A DNA stretch of 64,000 nucleotides from Terrimonas sp. Lineage in GTDB: Bacteria > Bacteroidota > Bacteroidia > Chitinophagales > Chitinophagaceae. The position numbers were made by a program, and so were the translations under genes. Where the stretch lies: positions 83,907 to 147,906 of the forward strand of contig NZ_QCZJ01000014.1 in NCBI RefSeq assembly GCF_003075435.1, in the 5' to 3' direction. The notes under the pieces were generated by a model. The model saw only the letters and a list, made by a program, of their open reading frames with translations, was not told the origin of the DNA and did no database searches. This document shows, one piece after another, positions 9,117-18,855 of this stretch (positions are counted from its first letter, which is position 1; each line of letters opens with the position of its first letter).

Positions 9117-9144
9117 AAAAAGACCGGTTTAAGACCGGTTTTTA
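9117..9144 (+). terminator. ndk terminator
   Basis: Stem formed by the two copies of ACCGGT (9123-9128, 9134-9139), extended by a G-T pair and four A-T pairs, with a 5-base loop and a TTTT tail. It sits 34 bases after the ndk stop. Confidence 0.85.
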
Positions 9145-9209
9145 AAATTTGGCATAATCTTAGTTATAATATAAACATCTTTCTCAAGGGTTTAGGGTTG
9201 AAACTAAAG

Positions 9210-9240
9210 GGGGCTCATTTCCATGGGCCTCAATTTTTTT
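9210..9240 (+). terminator. Terminator-like hairpin with no gene in front of it
   Basis: A 9-bp stem (9210-9218 / 9223-9231, including two G-T pairs that form only in plus-strand RNA), loop TTCC, then AATTTTTTT. It lies 66 bases beyond the ndk terminator, so it may end a small RNA starting near 9160-9175 (an AT-rich TATAATATAAAC precedes), or be a back-up terminator for ndk. Confidence 0.5.
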
Positions 9241-9532
9241 TATATAGCGGGTAGTTCAATGTATTGCAAAAAAAGATTCCTACAATTTGTGCATATCATT
9301 TGGTATTGACCAAAAACTTTTACAACAATTAGTCCTCCGCAGAAAAAGCATAATTTCTTCAAAAAGACAACACACTAACAAAACTTACGCATTGAGCATG
9401 CTGTACAAATAAATGAACTTAAAAAGATTGTTGGATAAGACCTGGTTGAACTTCAGCGTTATTAAACATGAGATCAGAAGAGGGACCTAAAAGAGTTGTA
9501 TTGCATCTGAAATTGTATGCAAAATCCCAAAT

Positions 9533-9561
9533 AAAAAAAGGGTCTCATTTTCATGAAACCC
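9533..9561 (-). terminator. Terminator of tRNA-Val
   Basis: On the minus strand a 9-bp stem (GGGTTTCAT / ATGAGACCC with one G-T pair) is capped by a GAAA tetraloop and followed by seven T residues. It begins 14 bases after the 3' end of the tRNA. Confidence 0.8.
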
Positions 9562-9575
9562 TTTACTGTATTGAG

Positions 9576-9650
9576 TGGGAGCACACGGGCTCGAACCGCG
9601 GACCCTCTGCTTGTAAGGCAGATGCTCTGAACCAACTGAGCTATGCTCCC
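9576..9650 (-). tRNA. tRNA-Val(TAC)
   Basis: A 75-base cloverleaf read on the minus strand: 7-bp acceptor GGGAGCA / TGCTCCC with discriminator A, D stem GCTC/GAGC, anticodon stem TCTGC/GCAGA with loop CTTACAA (anticodon TAC), 5-base variable loop, and T arm with loop TTCGAGC (one G-T pair in the stem). No CCA is encoded. It has its own promoter (9685-9714) and terminator (9533-9561), so it is a single-gene transcript. No duplicated 3' end suggesting an integrated element was seen nearby. Confidence 0.95.
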
Positions 9651-9684
9651 TTTTTGTAGAACTACCCCGTTTTAATTGGGAGTG

Positions 9685-9714
9685 CAAAGATAAGTGTTGA
9701 ATCATTTCTGCAAA
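9685..9714 (-). promoter_or_regulatory. Promoter of tRNA-Val
   Basis: Minus strand: TTTG (-33, 9711-9714), 18 bases, then TATCTTTG (-7, 9685-9692), 34 bases before the tRNA 5' end. This is the best two-part promoter seen in the window. Confidence 0.7.
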
Positions 9715-9786
9715 ATTTTTTTGAAATAAAATCAAACAAAATATATTTTCATCCTCCTCCCTCAATAAGATAATATCTCAAGCCAA

Positions 9787-9845
9787 TGCTGATGACTAAT
9801 GGCTGACTGCTGATAGCTAACTGCCCAAAGCCCACAACCCACACC
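9787..9845. repeat. Degenerate GCTGA-type short repeats
   Basis: GCTGATGACTAATGGCTGAC and the following CTGCTGATAGCTAACTGCC are short degenerate tandem units, followed by the C-rich run CCCACAACCCACACCCCACC. They lie just past the stop of the minus-strand SUMF1-like gene. Nothing coding is visible. Confidence 0.4.
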
Positions 9846-9849
9846 CCAC

Positions 9850-10677
9850 CTAATTCGGATACAGTACCAGCCTGAAGCCTCCAATATCATCCATATAATC
9901 CTGCTTAACACTATTGCGGGTGGTTACTCTGCAACTGGCTGCCTGGGTAAACCACGAGCCTCCACGCCTGACCCTGCCAGAACCTGACTCCGGCCCAACA
10001 GGATTATTATGCTCGTTTTGCTCGTAGTAAAATTTGCTATACCAATCCTGGCACCATTCCCAAACATTGCCCGTCATATCATACAAACCAATTGAATTGG
10101 GTTTCTTTTCTCCAACAGGATGCGGATGCCTGCCGCTGTTTCCCGAATACCACCCTGCTTCATCTATATCATCACTACCACTATAGCGAAACTGCTTCCA
10201 GTCCTTTCCTCCCTTTGCTGCATACTCCCATTCTGCTTCTGTAGGTAAACTGTATTTTTTATCCGTGAGCGCATTTAATATTTCTATAAACTTTTGTGCA
10301 TCGTTCCAGGTTACTTTATCAACAGGGCATTGATCACAACCGGAAAATTCACTTGGGTTTGTTCCCATAATAGCAACCCATTGTCTTTGTGTAACAGGAT
10401 ATTTACTTATAGCATACCCGTCTACGGTTACTTCATAAGCAGGGCGTTCATCTGCTTCACCTGCATCATTGCCCATTACAAAATTGCCGCCTGTTACCCA
10501 CACCATATTGTTCTGAATACTATCTAATAACTCCTTACTCACAACAGGTAAAACAATTTTTTCCTTCTTGTTTTTTTTCTTCTTTTGCTGAGCTGATACA
10601 TCAATACAAATCAACATAAACAGCATAGCCAAACCAGCTTTCAAAACATTTAATGTCATATGCCGCATTGTTTTCAT
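9850..10677 (-). CDS. Secreted SUMF1/formylglycine-enzyme-fold protein
   Basis: A 275-residue protein with a signal peptide (hydrophobic run about 10-28 ending VSAQ), a Lys-rich linker, and an FGE-sulfatase/SUMF1 domain (about 58-273). Family blocks visible: GGNFVMGNDAGEADERPAYEV, YPVTQRQW, LPTEAEWEYAAKGG, GLYDMTGNVWEWCQDWY, RVRRGGSW and IGGFRLV. True formylglycine-generating enzymes use a Cys pair near the C-terminus; here the region reads AASCRVTTRNS with a single Cys, so catalytic FGE activity is doubtful. In Bacteroidota such proteins include the gliding lipoproteins GldJ/GldK, but no gld genes are adjacent. M4 or M7 could be the start. Confidence 0.8.
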   Translation of the reverse strand: MKTMRHMTLNVLKAGLAMLFMLICIDVSAQQKKKKNKKEKIVLPVVSKELLDSIQNNMVWVTGGNFVMGNDAGEADERPAYEVTVDGYAISKYPVTQRQWVAIMGTNPSEFSGCDQCPVDKVTWNDAQKFIEILNALTDKKYSLPTEAEWEYAAKGGKDWKQFRYSGSDDIDEAGWYSGNSGRHPHPVGEKKPNSIGLYDMTGNVWEWCQDWYSKFYYEQNEHNNPVGPESGSGRVRRGGSWFTQAASCRVTTRNSVKQDYMDDIGGFRLVLYPN

Positions 10678-10743
10678 AATGGTTTGATTGTTTACAGAAA
10701 AATTATTTGAATAATATTGCCGTTTTCAAATATAGCAAAAAAA

Positions 10744-10767
10744 ATCCCGCTTCTTTTGAAGCGGGAT
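10744..10767 (-). terminator. groEL terminator
   Basis: Perfect 10-bp stem ATCCCGCTTC / GAAGCGGGAT with a 4-base loop; on the minus strand it is followed by eight T residues, 30 bases after the groEL stop. Confidence 0.88.
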
Positions 10768-10797
10768 ATATGATATATGACCTTTCGATCAACTGGA

Positions 10798-12447
<1,650 letters not shown>

Positions 12448-12530
12448 TTAAATTTGAAATTTGTGATTTAAAATTTGAGATAGCCGGGCATTCCTGCCAA
12501 CCGTCTCTTTTAAAATTGCTATAAATATTT

Positions 12531-12812
12531 TTAAACGATAGCAAGAATATCAGACTCTCTCATAATAAGATAGTCTCCGCCATCAATCGTTATTTCAGTA
12601 CCGGCATATTTGCCATATAATACTACATCACCTGATTTTACGCTTACAGGCTCGTCTTTTTTACCAGGACCAGCGGCAACAACAGTTCCACGCTGTGGCT
12701 TTTCTTTTGCAGTATCAGGAATAATGATGCCCCCTGCAGTCTTTTCTTCCGCAGGAGCTGGTTTCACGATCACCCTGTCATGAAGGGGAGTTACACTAAA
12801 TTTTTTAGACAT
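12531..12812 (-). CDS. groES: Co-chaperonin GroES
   Basis: A 93-residue Hsp10 that caps the GroEL ring. Visible: [20 protein letters not shown], the mobile-loop [23 protein letters not shown] and [11 protein letters not shown]. First gene of the groES-groEL operon. An exact TACCTTTG box lies 53 bases upstream on the minus strand; no CIRCE-like inverted repeat (TTAGCACTC-N9-GAGTGCTAA) is present, so HrcA control of that kind is not supported. Confidence 0.98.
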   Translation of the reverse strand: MSKKFSVTPLHDRVIVKPAPAEEKTAGGIIIPDTAKEKPQRGTVVAAGPGKKDEPVSVKSGDVVLYGKYAGTEITIDGGDYLIMRESDILAIV

Positions 12813-13118
12813 AAAAATGATTTTTTGTTGATTAAAGACTTGATTTTAAAAATCTTTAAGGCGGACAAAGGTATACGAATAATATGCCAATGCGTCAATG
12901 CCGGAAAAAATTTCAGTTTTTATTGTAATACCGCAATTTGTGGAAAAAGATGGCAGAAACGGACCTGGGGATATATGCCAATTTTACCGGAAAAGGTAGA
13001 AGGTAAAGGGTTTAAGGTATATGATTGAAACGATCTTCGCCTTATATCTCATACCTTCCATCTTTTCTCTTATACCAAAATTTCCCTACCTTCGCCGCCG
13101 CTTAATAGTTCTTTAAAG
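12813..13118. other. Divergent groES / nusB promoter region
   Basis: A 306-base spacer carrying the groES -7 box (12866-12873, minus) and a one-mismatch box TACCTTCG (13087-13094, plus) ahead of nusB. A 7-bp inverted pair AAGGTAT/ATACCTT flanks 13015-13065. No open frame resembling a gene was seen. Confidence 0.55.
12866..12873 (-). promoter_or_regulatory. Bacteroidota -7 promoter box for groES
   Basis: Minus-strand TACCTTTG (exact TAnnTTTG), 53 bases before the groES ATG. A TTG lies 22 bases further upstream as a possible weak -33. Confidence 0.55.
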
Positions 13119-14045
13119 ATGATCAGCAGAAGAAACATACGTGTAAAAGTTATGCAAACCCTCTACACTATTGATACCAGTGAAGAGCAAGCCCAGGGAA
13201 ATAAATTTAATAAGTTATTAGACAAGCATTTAGAGCAATCCCGCCAGATTTTCGTTTATCTCATTCATCATATCATAAGCATAGCCCGCTATGCAGAAAC
13301 GGACTCCCGTTTACGATCTTCAAAACATTTGCCCAGCAAAGAAGATCTGAATGTAAATATTAAAATAGCCGGCAATGAAATAGTATGGAAAATACTGGAA
13401 GACTCCTCGTACCAGCGTGCTGTTGCCGAAATAAAGCCCCAGCACTGGGATAATGATGAGTTGATAAGAAAGACTTATTTACAGCTTGTAGAAGCGCCTG
13501 TATATAAGGAATATATTGCGCTGCAGGAAAGAAATAAGAAATCGGAGAAAAATATACTGGAATATATTTTTACAGACCTGATGCTGGCAAACGATGACTT
13601 TATGTCTCATATGGATGATACCTTTCTCCACTGGGACGACGATGCAGAAATGATGAACCAGCTTGTACTGAACTTTCTGCAAAAACCGGCAAATGCTGAT
13701 TTCCAGGATATGCTGGGCGCGGAAAAAAGGAAATTTGCGAACGACCTGCTGCAAACTGTTTTAGAGAAAAAAGAATACTGCCTTGAGCTCATCAAGCCCA
13801 AATTAAAAAACTGGGATGCGGAAAGAATAGCTGTGCTGGATATGATCCTTATGGAAATGGGCGTTTGCGAGTTCCTGTATTTTGATACCATACCTACAAA
13901 AGTTACCATTAATGAATATATTGACCTGGCAAAGGAATACAGCACACAGCAGAGCGGGCATTTTGTAAATGGTATTTTGGATAATATTCATAAGGATCTG
14001 CTGGCACAGGATAAACTGCACAAAGTATCTCATAAAAAATCTTAA
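13119..14045 (+). CDS. nusB: Transcription antitermination factor NusB (long Bacteroidota form)
   Basis: A 308-residue protein whose C-terminal third (about 170-295) is the NusB helical domain, including KLKNWDAERIAVLDMILMEM and TVTINEYIDLAKEYS-type sequence, the part that binds boxA RNA with NusE. The N-terminus MISRRNIRVKVMQTLYT is also NusB-like. Most bacterial NusB are near 140 residues; the roughly doubled length through a central insertion is normal for this phylum. First gene of nusB - DUF1573 - yajC - coaE, a conserved order in Bacteroidota, although the DUF1573 gene has its own -7 box. Confidence 0.92.
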   Translation: MISRRNIRVKVMQTLYTIDTSEEQAQGNKFNKLLDKHLEQSRQIFVYLIHHIISIARYAETDSRLRSSKHLPSKEDLNVNIKIAGNEIVWKILEDSSYQRAVAEIKPQHWDNDELIRKTYLQLVEAPVYKEYIALQERNKKSEKNILEYIFTDLMLANDDFMSHMDDTFLHWDDDAEMMNQLVLNFLQKPANADFQDMLGAEKRKFANDLLQTVLEKKEYCLELIKPKLKNWDAERIAVLDMILMEMGVCEFLYFDTIPTKVTINEYIDLAKEYSTQQSGHFVNGILDNIHKDLLAQDKLHKVSHKKS

Positions 14046-14176
14046 CGCGTTTATAAAAACTATTAAGCAATTAAGAAAAGTTAAGCGGTTTAATTCCCTT
14101 AATTTCTTAATGGCTCAAAATATAAAATAACGCAGGCACTGCCAATTCCCTTCGCGCTTTCCTTGTAATAAAAATG

Positions 14177-14184
14177 TACATTTG
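14177..14184 (+). promoter_or_regulatory. Bacteroidota -7 box for the DUF1573 gene
   Basis: TACATTTG (exact TAnnTTTG), 20 bases before the ATG at 14205. Confidence 0.5.
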
Positions 14185-14204
14185 CAGTCCAAATTCAATA
14201 AAAG

Positions 14205-14651
14205 ATGAGCAGACTTATTTTGGCCGCCATTATTATTACAACTTTTTTTGCAGCCTGCCAGCAGGGAGAAAGCAAAACACCTGTGGCCACCGATGCTGCA
14301 AAAGCAGCAAACGCTCCTGTTGATCCGGCAAGCCTAACAACCATACAATGGCTGGATTCTACGCTTGACAAAGGCACCATAACCGAAGGAGAAAAAATTG
14401 AAGTAGCATACCGTTTTAAAAATACCGGTAATAAACCCCTGGTAATAAAAGATGTTCGCCCTTCCTGCGGATGCACCGTAGCTGAAAAACCTGAAGAACC
14501 TATTGCACCAGGCGGAGAAGGTATTATTAAAGGTGTATTTAACAGCGCAAATAAATTGGGACCCAATCACAAGACTATTCATGTGGTTACCAATACACAA
14601 CCCGATACCTATGCGCTTGTTTTTAATGTGGTAGTCAATAAAAAGAATTAA
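14205..14651 (+). CDS. DUF1573 lipoprotein
   Basis: A 148-residue lipoprotein: hydrophobic signal then FFAAC (Cys18), a short Ala-rich linker, and one DUF1573 domain (about 45-145) with the family pattern FKNTGNKPLVIKDVRPSCGCT followed by PEEPIAPGGEG and KTIHVVTNT. The fold is an immunoglobulin-like beta sandwich; no enzymatic role is known and the exact function of the family is unknown. It sits between nusB and yajC with 33 bases to yajC, an arrangement conserved in the phylum, hinting at an envelope role linked to secretion. Confidence 0.85.
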   Translation: MSRLILAAIIITTFFAACQQGESKTPVATDAAKAANAPVDPASLTTIQWLDSTLDKGTITEGEKIEVAYRFKNTGNKPLVIKDVRPSCGCTVAEKPEEPIAPGGEGIIKGVFNSANKLGPNHKTIHVVTNTQPDTYALVFNVVVNKKN

Positions 14652-14684
14652 TCAAATTTGTATTCAAATATTTAAAACAACAAC

Positions 14685-15017
14685 ATGACAAGTTATTTAA
14701 CATTATTACAGAGTGCACAGGGAAATGCCCAAATGATGCAGATGATTATGCTGGTAGGTATCATCGCGGTATTTTACTTTTTCATGATCCGCCCTCAAAC
14801 CAAGAAAGCGAAAGAAGCTAAAAACTTTCAGACCAACCTTCAGAAAGGCGATAAAGTAGTTACCATTGCCGGTATACATGGCAAAATAGATAAGGTAAAT
14901 GAAGACAATACCCTGCAGCTTGAAGTTAGCCCCGGCAGCTATCTCAAAATTGAAAAAAGTGCTATCAGCATGGAATGGAGCAAACAATTAAATGGCGCTG
15001 CTGCTGATAAAAAATAA
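14685..15017 (+). CDS. yajC: Sec translocon accessory subunit YajC
   Basis: A 110-residue single-pass membrane protein. One hydrophobic helix (about 18-37, MLVGIIAVFYFFMIRPQ) is followed by the typical RPQTKKAKEAKNFQTNL segment and a small soluble domain with GDKVVTIAGIHGKI. YajC associates with SecDF and the Sec translocon at the inner membrane. It is followed by a terminator, so it ends the nusB-DUF1573-yajC transcript. Confidence 0.95.
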   Translation: MTSYLTLLQSAQGNAQMMQMIMLVGIIAVFYFFMIRPQTKKAKEAKNFQTNLQKGDKVVTIAGIHGKIDKVNEDNTLQLEVSPGSYLKIEKSAISMEWSKQLNGAAADKK

Positions 15018-15033
15018 AATTTAACGAGTTAAT

Positions 15034-15076
15034 AAAAAATCCGGGATCCAGACTATGGGTTTCGGATTTTTATTTT
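15034..15076 (+). terminator. Terminator after yajC
   Basis: AAAAATCCGGGA pairs with TTTCGGATTTTT (with two G-T pairs) around a 13-base loop, followed by a T-rich tract. Located 17 bases after the yajC stop. Confidence 0.75.
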
Positions 15077-15103
15077 CTATAAGTTTATACAAAATTTCAG
15101 TCC

Positions 15104-15736
15104 TTGCTTAAAATAGGTTTAACAGGCGGAATCGGCTCAGGCAAAAGCCTTGTTGCCCGCATATTTGAAGTGCTGGGTATCGCAGTGTATTATGCTGACA
15201 CAGCGGCTAAAGCAATTATGAACAATGATGAAATACTGAAAGCCGGGATCATCAGGCATTTTGGCACCGAATCTTATACCAATGGATTGCTCAATAGAAA
15301 GTATATCGCGTCAAAAGTATTTGGTAATGAAGATCAGCTAGCCTTATTAAACAGTCTTGTTCACCCGGCAACAATACGGGATGCTGAAAAGTGGATGCTG
15401 CAACAAAGCGCTCCTTATACCATTAAAGAAGCCGCCCTTATTTTTGAAAGCGGCTCACAGGAACATCTTGATTATGTAATTGGCGTATATGCACCCAAAA
15501 ACCTGCGCATACTTCGAACCATGCAGCGCGATAATGTAAGCCGAGATGAAGTTTTAAAACGCATGAAAAACCAGATAAATGAAGAGATAAAAATGAGGCT
15601 CTGCGATTTTGTTATCTATAATGATGAACAGAAAGCCATACTTCCACAGGTGCTTGCCCTGCACGAACAATTATTAACGATTGTAAAAAGAACACTACAT
15701 GAGCCACAAAGTCATTCCCATACTGCGCATATTTGA
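15104..15736 (+). CDS. coaE: Dephospho-CoA kinase (TTG start)
   Basis: A 210-residue P-loop kinase for the last step of coenzyme A synthesis. The Walker A motif GGIGSGKS is at residues 8-15; YADTAAKAIM, LVHPATIRDAEKW and IFESGSQEHLDYVIGVYA are the other CoaE blocks. The start is TTG at 15104: the upstream in-frame stop TAA is at 15080-15082, no ATG lies between, and the P-loop leaves no room for a later start. The last 38 bases overlap the next gene in another frame, an unusually long overlap that suggests coupling. Confidence 0.93.
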   Translation: MLKIGLTGGIGSGKSLVARIFEVLGIAVYYADTAAKAIMNNDEILKAGIIRHFGTESYTNGLLNRKYIASKVFGNEDQLALLNSLVHPATIRDAEKWMLQQSAPYTIKEAALIFESGSQEHLDYVIGVYAPKNLRILRTMQRDNVSRDEVLKRMKNQINEEIKMRLCDFVIYNDEQKAILPQVLALHEQLLTIVKRTLHEPQSHSHTAHI

Positions 15737-16073
15737 TGAAGCAAAAGCCCGTGAATTTTATATTGACTGGCTGGATTTTTCGGTTGATTGGGAACATCGC
15801 TTTGACAGTAATACGCCCTTATATATGCAGGTATCTAAAGAAGATATTGTACTGCATTTATCCGAACACCACGACGACGGTTGCCCCGGCGCAAAAGTAT
15901 TTATTGAAACAAGCGAAGGGCTTGCCCGCTATCAAAAATTACTGATAGAAAAAAATTACAAATACGGCCACCCCGGTCTGGAAGAAGCGCCATGGAATGC
16001 CATAACATTAACACTGCACGATCCTTTTGGCAACAAATTGTTGTTTAGTGAAAAGAAAATGGAACACGGATAA
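15699..16073 (+). CDS. Glyoxalase/bleomycin-resistance superfamily protein
   Basis: A 124-residue vicinal-oxygen-chelate-fold protein. It begins MSHKVIPILRIFDEAKAREFY, which is typical of the bleomycin-resistance-like branch, and ends with DPFGNKLLFSE, the conserved end of the fold. Members bind metal or small ligands and range from dioxygenases to antibiotic-binding proteins; this one cannot be assigned further. It overlaps coaE by 38 bases, so it is expected to be translated from the same mRNA. Confidence 0.82.
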   Translation: MSHKVIPILRIFDEAKAREFYIDWLDFSVDWEHRFDSNTPLYMQVSKEDIVLHLSEHHDDGCPGAKVFIETSEGLARYQKLLIEKNYKYGHPGLEEAPWNAITLTLHDPFGNKLLFSEKKMEHG

Positions 16074-16142
16074 AACGGATATGACGGATATTCACGAAAT
16101 GTATCCGCGTTATTCAGTACAATCCGCGTATTCCGTGTGCTA
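16064..16142. repeat. ACACGGAT-type imperfect inverted repeat
   Basis: The arm ACACGGATAAAACGGAT near 16064 matches the reverse complement of ATCCGCGTATTCCGTGT near 16122 at 13 of 17 positions. Between them GACGGATAT and two copies of ATCCGCGT add further similarity. It overlaps the end of the glyoxalase gene and resembles intergenic REP-like sequences. Confidence 0.5.
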
Positions 16143-16162
16143 TTCTATAAAGAACAGGGTAA

Positions 16163-16363
16163 TACATAAAACAGGTCAGTTGTTGTTCAAAAATTATTTT
16201 TAAACAGCTTCTTAAAGACCTGCAAGGCCAGGCATCAGCCGGTTGTATAGAAAAATTGCCGGACATACAGCATAAATACAAAGTGTTCATAATAATTATA
16301 CAGAACAAAGATGAAGCCGTAGCTTTAGCACACTTCAACCGCTTATATTTTCCTTCATTTTAA
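16163..16363 (+). pseudogene. Possible gene remnant without a start codon
   Basis: A 66-codon open frame between TAA (16160-16162) and TAA (16361-16363) has protein-like composition (for example KQLLKDLQGQ and QNKDEAVALAHFNRL) but no ATG, GTG or TTG start. It may be the C-terminal remnant of a lost gene. Its stop codon lies inside the -7 box of the next gene. I do not recognise the family; a chance open frame is possible. Confidence 0.3.
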
Positions 16364-16368
16364 ATTTG
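16361..16368 (+). promoter_or_regulatory. Bacteroidota -7 box, near-leaderless, for the serine hydrolase at 16373
   Basis: TAAATTTG (exact TAnnTTTG) ends only 4 bases before the ATG at 16373, so the predicted mRNA would have almost no 5' leader. Confidence 0.45.
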
Positions 16369-16372
16369 TAAT

Positions 16373-17716
16373 ATGGCGCGCTATTTCGTAACAGCGGTAT
16401 TGGTATTTTTTGTTTTATCATCTTTTTGTCAAACAGAAACGGCACAACTGGATTCGCTGGTTAGCAGGTATGCCAAGCTGAACAGGTTTAATGGTTCAGT
16501 ATTAATTGCAAAAGGTGGAAATATTCTGCTCAATAAAGGCTATGGCTACAGAAATGTTCCCAGTAAAATAACCAACGATGAAAACAGCATTTTTCAATTA
16601 GGTTCAATTACCAAACAATTTACTACCGCGGTTATTTTAAAATTACAGCAGGAAAAGAAATTAAATGTAACGGATAAGCTAAGCAAATACTTTCCAAAAT
16701 TTCCCAAAGGAGATAGCATCACTATAGAACAACTCATGCTGCACACTTCCGGTATATACAGCTATACCAGTGACAGTAAATTTATGGAAACAGAAGTAAG
16801 CAAACCCGCTAACCGGGAAAAGATGATGGCTTTATTTAAAGACAAACCACTCGATTTTTCACCTGGCAAAGGTTGGAATTATTCCAACAGTGGTTATTCT
16901 ATGCTGGGATATATTATTGAAAAAGTTACAAAAATGCCTTACGAACTAGTGGTGCGGCAATATATTTTTTCACCGCTGCAAATGACACATAGTGGCTTTG
17001 ATTTTACACACCTGCAGTCGCCTGAAAAAACAACGGGTTATTTTAAAATAGATAATAAAAGTGCCGACACAGCCCCCATTGTAGATTCATCGGTATCTTT
17101 TTCCGCCGGTGCTATTTACTCAACTGTAGGAGATTTATATAAATGGCACCAGGCGCTTGAAAACTATACCATCCTCTCCGAAGCCGACCAGGAAAAAGCG
17201 TATACGCCTGTACGTAATCATTATGGTTATGGCTGGGGAATAGATAGTATTGACGGTAAAAGAAAAGTTGGGCACAGCGGCGGCATACATGGTTATATCA
17301 CCAATTTTGTTCGCGTGCCGGAAGATGATATATGCATTGTATTACTCAGTAATGCATCTGACAAATCGCTGGAAGAAATTACAGATAAGGTATTGAAACA
17401 ATTATATAATAAGCCCTACGATTTACCTAAACTAAAAACCGCTCTCATACTTACCGATTCTATTTTAAAACAGTATGAAGGCACTTATGAAATCCGCCCG
17501 GATTTAAAAGTAGTGATGAGCATAAAGAACGGCGCATTGAACGCTGCGCCTACCAATCAATCTGTAAAAGTATTATCGGCTGAAAAAGAAGATTCATTTT
17601 TTGACCCGAATGACAATGTACAGGTCGAATTTGTAAAGAACTTCAAAAATGAAGTAGAAGGTTTTTTACTATTCCAGGGTGGAAGAAAAATATTTTGCAG
17701 GAAGCTGAAAGAATAA
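16373..17716 (+). CDS. Secreted beta-lactamase-family serine hydrolase
   Basis: A 447-residue protein of the class C beta-lactamase/D-aminopeptidase (PBP-like, MEROPS S12) family. A signal peptide covers about 1-19. Catalytic motifs: Ser78-x-x-Lys81 (SITK), the Tyr motif YSNSGYS near 170, and the third motif HSGGIHG near 300. The C-terminal ~100 residues form a beta-rich DUF3471-like extension that closes the gene. Such proteins hydrolyse peptides, esters or cell-wall peptides; few are true beta-lactamases. A second member of the family is at 51285. Confidence 0.85.
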   Translation: MARYFVTAVLVFFVLSSFCQTETAQLDSLVSRYAKLNRFNGSVLIAKGGNILLNKGYGYRNVPSKITNDENSIFQLGSITKQFTTAVILKLQQEKKLNVTDKLSKYFPKFPKGDSITIEQLMLHTSGIYSYTSDSKFMETEVSKPANREKMMALFKDKPLDFSPGKGWNYSNSGYSMLGYIIEKVTKMPYELVVRQYIFSPLQMTHSGFDFTHLQSPEKTTGYFKIDNKSADTAPIVDSSVSFSAGAIYSTVGDLYKWHQALENYTILSEADQEKAYTPVRNHYGYGWGIDSIDGKRKVGHSGGIHGYITNFVRVPEDDICIVLLSNASDKSLEEITDKVLKQLYNKPYDLPKLKTALILTDSILKQYEGTYEIRPDLKVVMSIKNGALNAAPTNQSVKVLSAEKEDSFFDPNDNVQVEFVKNFKNEVEGFLLFQGGRKIFCRKLKE

Positions 17717-17739
17717 GCTGCGTGCGCAACCAGTTTCTT

Positions 17740-18855
17740 TTACACTCTCAAAAACACCTTCTTCTTATAAAGGAAATATAAAACCGCCCATTTTATCAGA
17801 ACATACCCTATTGCCGCTACCACTATATTATATGGCGTTCCCGCAAGTTGTTCAGCCCATTTAAAAAAAGCATTAGTAGTATAATCCCAGTCAATAAAAT
17901 GTTCCGACATATAAATTAAAATGGAATTCATACCGATTACTTTAAAAAAGAATGCCCATTTTTTATACCCCTTAACATCAATGACATAGTAAAAAACGGC
18001 CAATAATATCAGGCTGTATCCTCCAACATTCAGCACAAAAGAACTGGTCCATAAATTTTTATTGATGGGAAAATCAATATCCCATATATGGGCTACAATC
18101 ACAAATACAACACCTGCAACCAGCATGTACAAAACTTTTTTGCTTTGTCCGAGTTGATTCTTTTTTAAAAAATTGCCTGTAATAATACCCAGCAAGCCTG
18201 TAGCTATAGCAGGTATTGTGCTAGCTAATCCTTCGGGATCGTGAATACCCAGGTATAGCTTACCGGGCATTACAAGTCGGTCTATATAAGAAGCAAAATT
18301 ACCTTCCATTGTAAGATCGCCTGCGGGGAACCCGGGTGCAGATGTAAACTTCAGCAACAACCAATACCCGATTATAATTCCGAAGAACCAGATTATCTGT
18401 GCCCGCTCCTTAAAATACAATGCTATAATGTTTGCAAACATGTATGCAAGCCCTATGCGCCCAAGCACACTCCCGAATCGTATTTCTGATAATGCGTGAA
18501 GTTGCAGACCATTATTATAAATAACACCAAACAATACAAGAAGCAACCCTCTTTTTATAACACGCCACAGAAGTTGCTGCCGTGTTTTACCTCTCTCCAG
18601 CTCTTTTCCAACTGAATAAGGAGTGGCCACTCCCGCAATAAAAAGAAACAATGGAAATATAAGATCGTAAAAATGAAAGCCATTCCAGTCGGGATGCGTA
18701 AGCTCCTCTGCAAACCCTTTCCAGAAAGAAGAGCCGCTTGCCCTGGAAAGTGATTCAATTATGCCTTCGCCGCCCATAATCCAGAACATATCAAAACCGC
18801 GTAAAGCATCAAGAGAATATAAACGCCCGGAAGGTTGAGTAGTTTTCAATGCCAT
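17740..18855 (-). CDS. DUF5009/heparan-alpha-glucosaminide N-acetyltransferase-like membrane protein
   Basis: A polytopic protein of about 371 residues from the ATG at 18853-18855 (MALKTTQPSGRLYSLDALRGFDMFWIMGGEG). A longer start at 18900 adds 15 polar residues and is less likely. The SLDALRGFDMF block and about ten membrane helices are typical of YeiB/DUF5009 and HGSNAT-related acyltransferases, which move acyl groups across a membrane onto sugars. Acceptor and donor are unknown. It is convergent with the serine hydrolase, with only 23 bases between the stops. Confidence 0.82.
   Translation of the reverse strand: MALKTTQPSGRLYSLDALRGFDMFWIMGGEGIIESLSRASGSSFWKGFAEELTHPDWNGFHFYDLIFPLFLFIAGVATPYSVGKELERGKTRQQLLWRVIKRGLLLVLFGVIYNNGLQLHALSEIRFGSVLGRIGLAYMFANIIALYFKERAQIIWFFGIIIGYWLLLKFTSAPGFPAGDLTMEGNFASYIDRLVMPGKLYLGIHDPEGLASTIPAIATGLLGIITGNFLKKNQLGQSKKVLYMLVAGVVFVIVAHIWDIDFPINKNLWTSSFVLNVGGYSLILLAVFYYVIDVKGYKKWAFFFKVIGMNSILIYMSEHFIDWDYTTNAFFKWAEQLAGTPYNIVVAAIGYVLIKWAVLYFLYKKKVFLRV

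Larger units (their letters stand above)
9145..9575. other. 431-base stretch without a recognisable protein gene
   Basis: Holds the orphan plus-strand hairpin at 9210-9240 and the tRNA-Val terminator at 9533-9561. The remainder is AT-rich; the only ATG-started frame seen between them is a 25-codon run at 9414-9491 with no resemblance to a known family. Confidence 0.6.

Noticed and set aside
9576..9650. Integration site at tRNA-Val
   Set aside because: No duplicated tRNA 3' end, integrase gene or island-like content was found around it.
9487..9765. 92-codon minus-strand frame over the tRNA
   Set aside because: It spans tRNA-Val, its promoter and its terminator, so it is an accidental open frame.
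12813..13118. CIRCE element before groES
   Set aside because: No TTAGCACTC-N9-GAGTGCTAA-like inverted repeat is present.
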